Shown piece after piece: positions 61,863 to 64,000 of a stretch of DNA of 64,000 bases (positions within the stretch are counted from its first letter, which is position 1; the number at the start of each line of letters is the position of its first letter). The DNA comes from Deltaproteobacteria bacterium (lineage in GTDB: Bacteria; Bdellovibrionota_B; Oligoflexia; Oligoflexales; CAIYRB01). The stretch covers positions 124,001-188,000 of the forward strand of contig VGTI01000001.1 of assembly GCA_016874735.1 (NCBI GenBank), in the 5' to 3' direction. The notes under the pieces were generated by a model. The model was given only the letters and a program-made list of their open reading frames with translations, was not told the DNA's origin and did not search any database. A program made the position numbers and the translations under genes.

Positions 61863-63248
61863 GTGGCAAATAGGGCGGGTAGAGCTATTACAATTGCAAT
61901 GGGATTGGCACTACTTGCGACCACCCTGCCGATATTTGCTGGATATACTTTCGCCTGCGCTGTCCTGACCTTATTAATTATGACTGGTTTTTGGCGACTC
62001 CTTACGCTTAACCTGCGGAGTCTACCAAGTTCGATTAATCCTCCAAACGCTGCAGTTATGCAGCACGCTTTCGCTGTACTTCGTCCACTGACCTTTGGTT
62101 GTTTGGGGCTTGTGGGAGCACATTTTCTAGCAGCATTTTTGGGCGTGTTTTTATCGCCGTGGACGCAGCCTATCGGTCCTTCACTAGCTGTCTGGAGTCA
62201 TACTGCGGTTAAGTATGGGTTGCTGTGGTGTACTTTGAGTGCGGGAGTAATTGCGGCAAGTTTCTATGGTTGGCGACTGAAACATGCGGGCAGATTAATG
62301 TTTTGGTGGCTTTTAGCACTTTTTGTCTACGTGCTTTTCCAGCATTGGACGGGGATCGATTGGGTGCATGGATTCCATGCCCGCCTGGGACCCCATAGGT
62401 TCGCCTATGGAGTTTACCGAGTATCCGGTTTTATGGGGCATCCATTGACCTTCGCTTACAATCTTATGTTGGTATGTTTGGTTTCATTAGCGCTTTGTTG
62501 GTATCAAGTAAATAGCACTGACAAGCATCGCGTATGGTGGTTCGGTTGCTTTGTTTTGTCACTTTGTATGCTTTTGATCTCCGGCTCGCGATTTGTGCTC
62601 ATTGTCATTGGGGCTACCATTCTCATTTGTGAAGGTCGTCGACTATGGCAACTAAAGTCGCGCATAGTACCGATTGTTATCGGAGTTTTCGCAATTCTTT
62701 GGTTAGAGGGATCTGCTCTGTCGCGATTTACTGAGATTTTTTCTGACAATCAAACCTTAGAGGAGCGATTTCCGCGTCTTGTCTTCTGGAAGTTGCATTG
62801 GCGCATGTTTATGGAAAATCCGATTACCGGAGTTTCGCGATCGGGTCTGCAAGATGCCATGCAGGCCTACTTCGTAAGTATCGGAAAACATGATACAGTA
62901 TATGAAGCTCATAACCTTTTCCTACAGTATCTTGCCGACACCGGCCTAGTCGGCTTTGCCGGTCTTGCCATCTGGATTATCGGGTTGATGATTGGCTGGC
63001 GTCGCTTGTCTCCGGCAAGCTCCAAAGGTGTGAGCTATCTCGCCGTCGCCACCTTTATTTCTGCGCTCATGCAAAATAATCTAAGAGACTCTGCCTTCGT
63101 TTATGCTCTTTGGTTTTTCCTCGGTGCCCTCGTAGTCGACGTATCAATGGAAAAATTGAATCCAGTGGACCCGCCGCTAAATGACGGAAAATCGCCTCAA
63201 AATTTCATCTCAGGAGCGCATTCAGCGCATTCTAGTGCGCGTTTGTGA
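61863..63248 (+). CDS. O-antigen ligase/polymerase family membrane protein
   Basis: 461 residues with about 10-12 membrane helices and the Wzy_C/WaaL-type segment LLISGSRFVLIVIGATILI, then HNLFLQYLADTGLVGFAGLAIWI, a hallmark His in the periplasmic loop. GTG start with GGAG upstream. It probably acts on surface polysaccharide assembly. The PilZ gene begins within its last 68 bases, so the two are translationally coupled. Confidence 0.85.
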   Translation: MANRAGRAITIAMGLALLATTLPIFAGYTFACAVLTLLIMTGFWRLLTLNLRSLPSSINPPNAAVMQHAFAVLRPLTFGCLGLVGAHFLAAFLGVFLSPWTQPIGPSLAVWSHTAVKYGLLWCTLSAGVIAASFYGWRLKHAGRLMFWWLLALFVYVLFQHWTGIDWVHGFHARLGPHRFAYGVYRVSGFMGHPLTFAYNLMLVCLVSLALCWYQVNSTDKHRVWWFGCFVLSLCMLLISGSRFVLIVIGATILICEGRRLWQLKSRIVPIVIGVFAILWLEGSALSRFTEIFSDNQTLEERFPRLVFWKLHWRMFMENPITGVSRSGLQDAMQAYFVSIGKHDTVYEAHNLFLQYLADTGLVGFAGLAIWIIGLMIGWRRLSPASSKGVSYLAVATFISALMQNNLRDSAFVYALWFFLGALVVDVSMEKLNPVDPPLNDGKSPQNFISGAHSAHSSARL

Positions 63249-63972
63249 GGCGAAAATACCACTGGTGCTGCGGGTGATTGGAGCAAACTCAGCTATTGCC
63301 ATCAAAGCACGAGCTCATGAGATCGGCGCTGATGCATCAGGACGTCGGTTCGTTGGGTTTAGTGGTGTTTCAAAAGCCGGGATAGAGATGATTGAAGTCG
63401 GTGGCGGTTTGCAAGTTGAGTTCGCTACCATGGCGACTAAAATCATGTTTTCAACACCGATTCTGGAGCGTGGAACATCCTGGGTCCGTGTTGGTTTCCC
63501 CAAGACATTGGTTAGTTTGGAGCGGAGAAGCTCCGACAGATACCTTTGTCGTGATCATTTAATGAGCTTTTTGAGCTTCAGTCTTTGGGGTCCAAAGGTA
63601 AGCGATGTGATCAGCCCGCCCTTTTACGAGCATCAATTTCAACCAGCATCCATGGTGCCGATAGCCGACATAAGCGCTGGAGGTGTTTGTATTGTTACTA
63701 GGTTTCCATCCCTCTGTAATGAGCTTTTTCGCGGCGTAGTTGATAAGCAGGCGCACTTACATATGCCTATGCAGCCATCAATTCCTGTCGAGGCTGAAGT
63801 GCGCTGGATCAAGAAGATTAAAGAACATATGACTCAGGTCAATACCGATACGCCAATTTCTCTATATTCCCGGCATTACCGACTTGGGATTCAATTCAGA
63901 GATCCAAGTGACAGTTTTAAGCTTGCTATCAAGCAGTTCACACAGCAGCTCGCGTTGAAGGATGCAATTTAG
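63181..63972 (+). CDS. PilZ/YcgR-like c-di-GMP-binding protein
   Basis: 263 residues. An N-terminal YcgR-like beta domain (IQRILVRVCEAKIPLVLRV onward) precedes a PilZ domain with LERRSSDRYLCRD (R-x3-R motif) and IADISAGGV (D-x-S-x-x-G). These are the c-di-GMP-binding residues. Coupled to the O-antigen ligase-like gene, so it may control surface polysaccharide output. Nothing recognisable lies after it to the end. Confidence 0.85.
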   Translation: MTENRLKISSQERIQRILVRVCEAKIPLVLRVIGANSAIAIKARAHEIGADASGRRFVGFSGVSKAGIEMIEVGGGLQVEFATMATKIMFSTPILERGTSWVRVGFPKTLVSLERRSSDRYLCRDHLMSFLSFSLWGPKVSDVISPPFYEHQFQPASMVPIADISAGGVCIVTRFPSLCNELFRGVVDKQAHLHMPMQPSIPVEAEVRWIKKIKEHMTQVNTDTPISLYSRHYRLGIQFRDPSDSFKLAIKQFTQQLALKDAI

Positions 63973-64000
63973 TCGGCCATTTTAGTTGGAGATAAAGCGA

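Noticed and set aside
1-64000. Search for tRNA genes, CRISPR arrays, insertion sequences, integrases, toxin-antitoxin or restriction genes
   Set aside because: No T-loop-like GGTTCGAATCC segment outside coding genes, no repeat-spacer array, no transposase or recombinase motif was seen.

Overview
The window is an ordinary chromosomal stretch of a Gram-negative bacterium of intermediate GC content, densely coded, with many 1-4 base gene overlaps. Signal peptides, many lipoproteins, an O-antigen ligase-like protein, a PlsB-type acyltransferase, a RodZ-like protein, PilZ proteins and a YtfJ-like periplasmic protein point to a didermic proteobacterium-like organism. The gene mixture (rimP-nusA-infB-rbfA-truB-metK, ruvAB next to a HAMP membrane protein, many secreted proteins of no known family) would suit the Bdellovibrionota/Oligoflexia or a related delta lineage, but this placement is inference only. 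I found no tRNA, rRNA, CRISPR array, insertion sequence, integrase or phage gene.

Layout. 1-3839: end of an unknown gene, ybeY, a CorC/CNNM-type CBS membrane protein, then on the minus strand nagZ and a KH-domain protein, then a SRPBCC-fold protein. 4094-5931: two small unknown proteins and a coiled-coil lipoprotein. 5942-11086 (minus): a tightly overlapping operon of a large secreted protein, pyrimidine and purine nucleoside phosphorylases and hypoxanthine phosphoribosyltransferase, which reads as nucleoside salvage. 11176-13579: two small unknown proteins and a large lipoprotein. 13835-19713: pstSCAB with a PhoB/PhoR-like two-component pair, the phosphate-starvation module, without phoU. 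19820-24604: a TMTC-like TPR membrane protein, a putative transglutaminase-fold lipoprotein, a His-rich mini membrane protein and an M48 peptidase. 24948-27181: an expansin-like protein convergent with a GH5 mannanase-like enzyme, both exported and probably acting on plant or algal wall polysaccharide. 27504-31422: a lipoprotein with two haem c sites, a TPR/winged-helix regulator and a PilZ protein.

31664-39326 is the translation/transcription operon rimP-nusA-infB-rbfA-truB-metK, closed by a strong terminator. 39442-43480 is a coupled operon HAMP protein-ruvA-ruvB-large membrane protein, apparently from a promoter that would give a leaderless mRNA. 43572-53953 mixes small membrane proteins, a YtfJ-like protein, a histidine-phosphatase-like protein that has lost its RHG motif, a DHH phosphoesterase, dtd, folE, a YciO/Sua5-like protein, an MtnB-like aldolase, lipB, a CtpA-type protease, a TPR lipoprotein and a RodZ-like protein. 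54001-54270 holds no convincing gene but shows several RNA stems and ends in a good terminator: the best candidate for an undescribed RNA here. 54414-63972 holds panC, plsB, rsgA, an acyl-CoA dehydrogenase, a degenerate endonuclease/phosphatase-like lipoprotein, a small exported protein, an O-antigen ligase-like protein and a second PilZ protein.

No clear new defence or mobile system is visible. The most interesting signals are the structured RNA at 54001-54270, the paired hairpins at 24622-24708 with an antisense terminator, a possible attenuator in front of rimP-nusA, and three proteins whose catalytic motifs look eroded (8582-11086, 44537-45178, 60152-61168).
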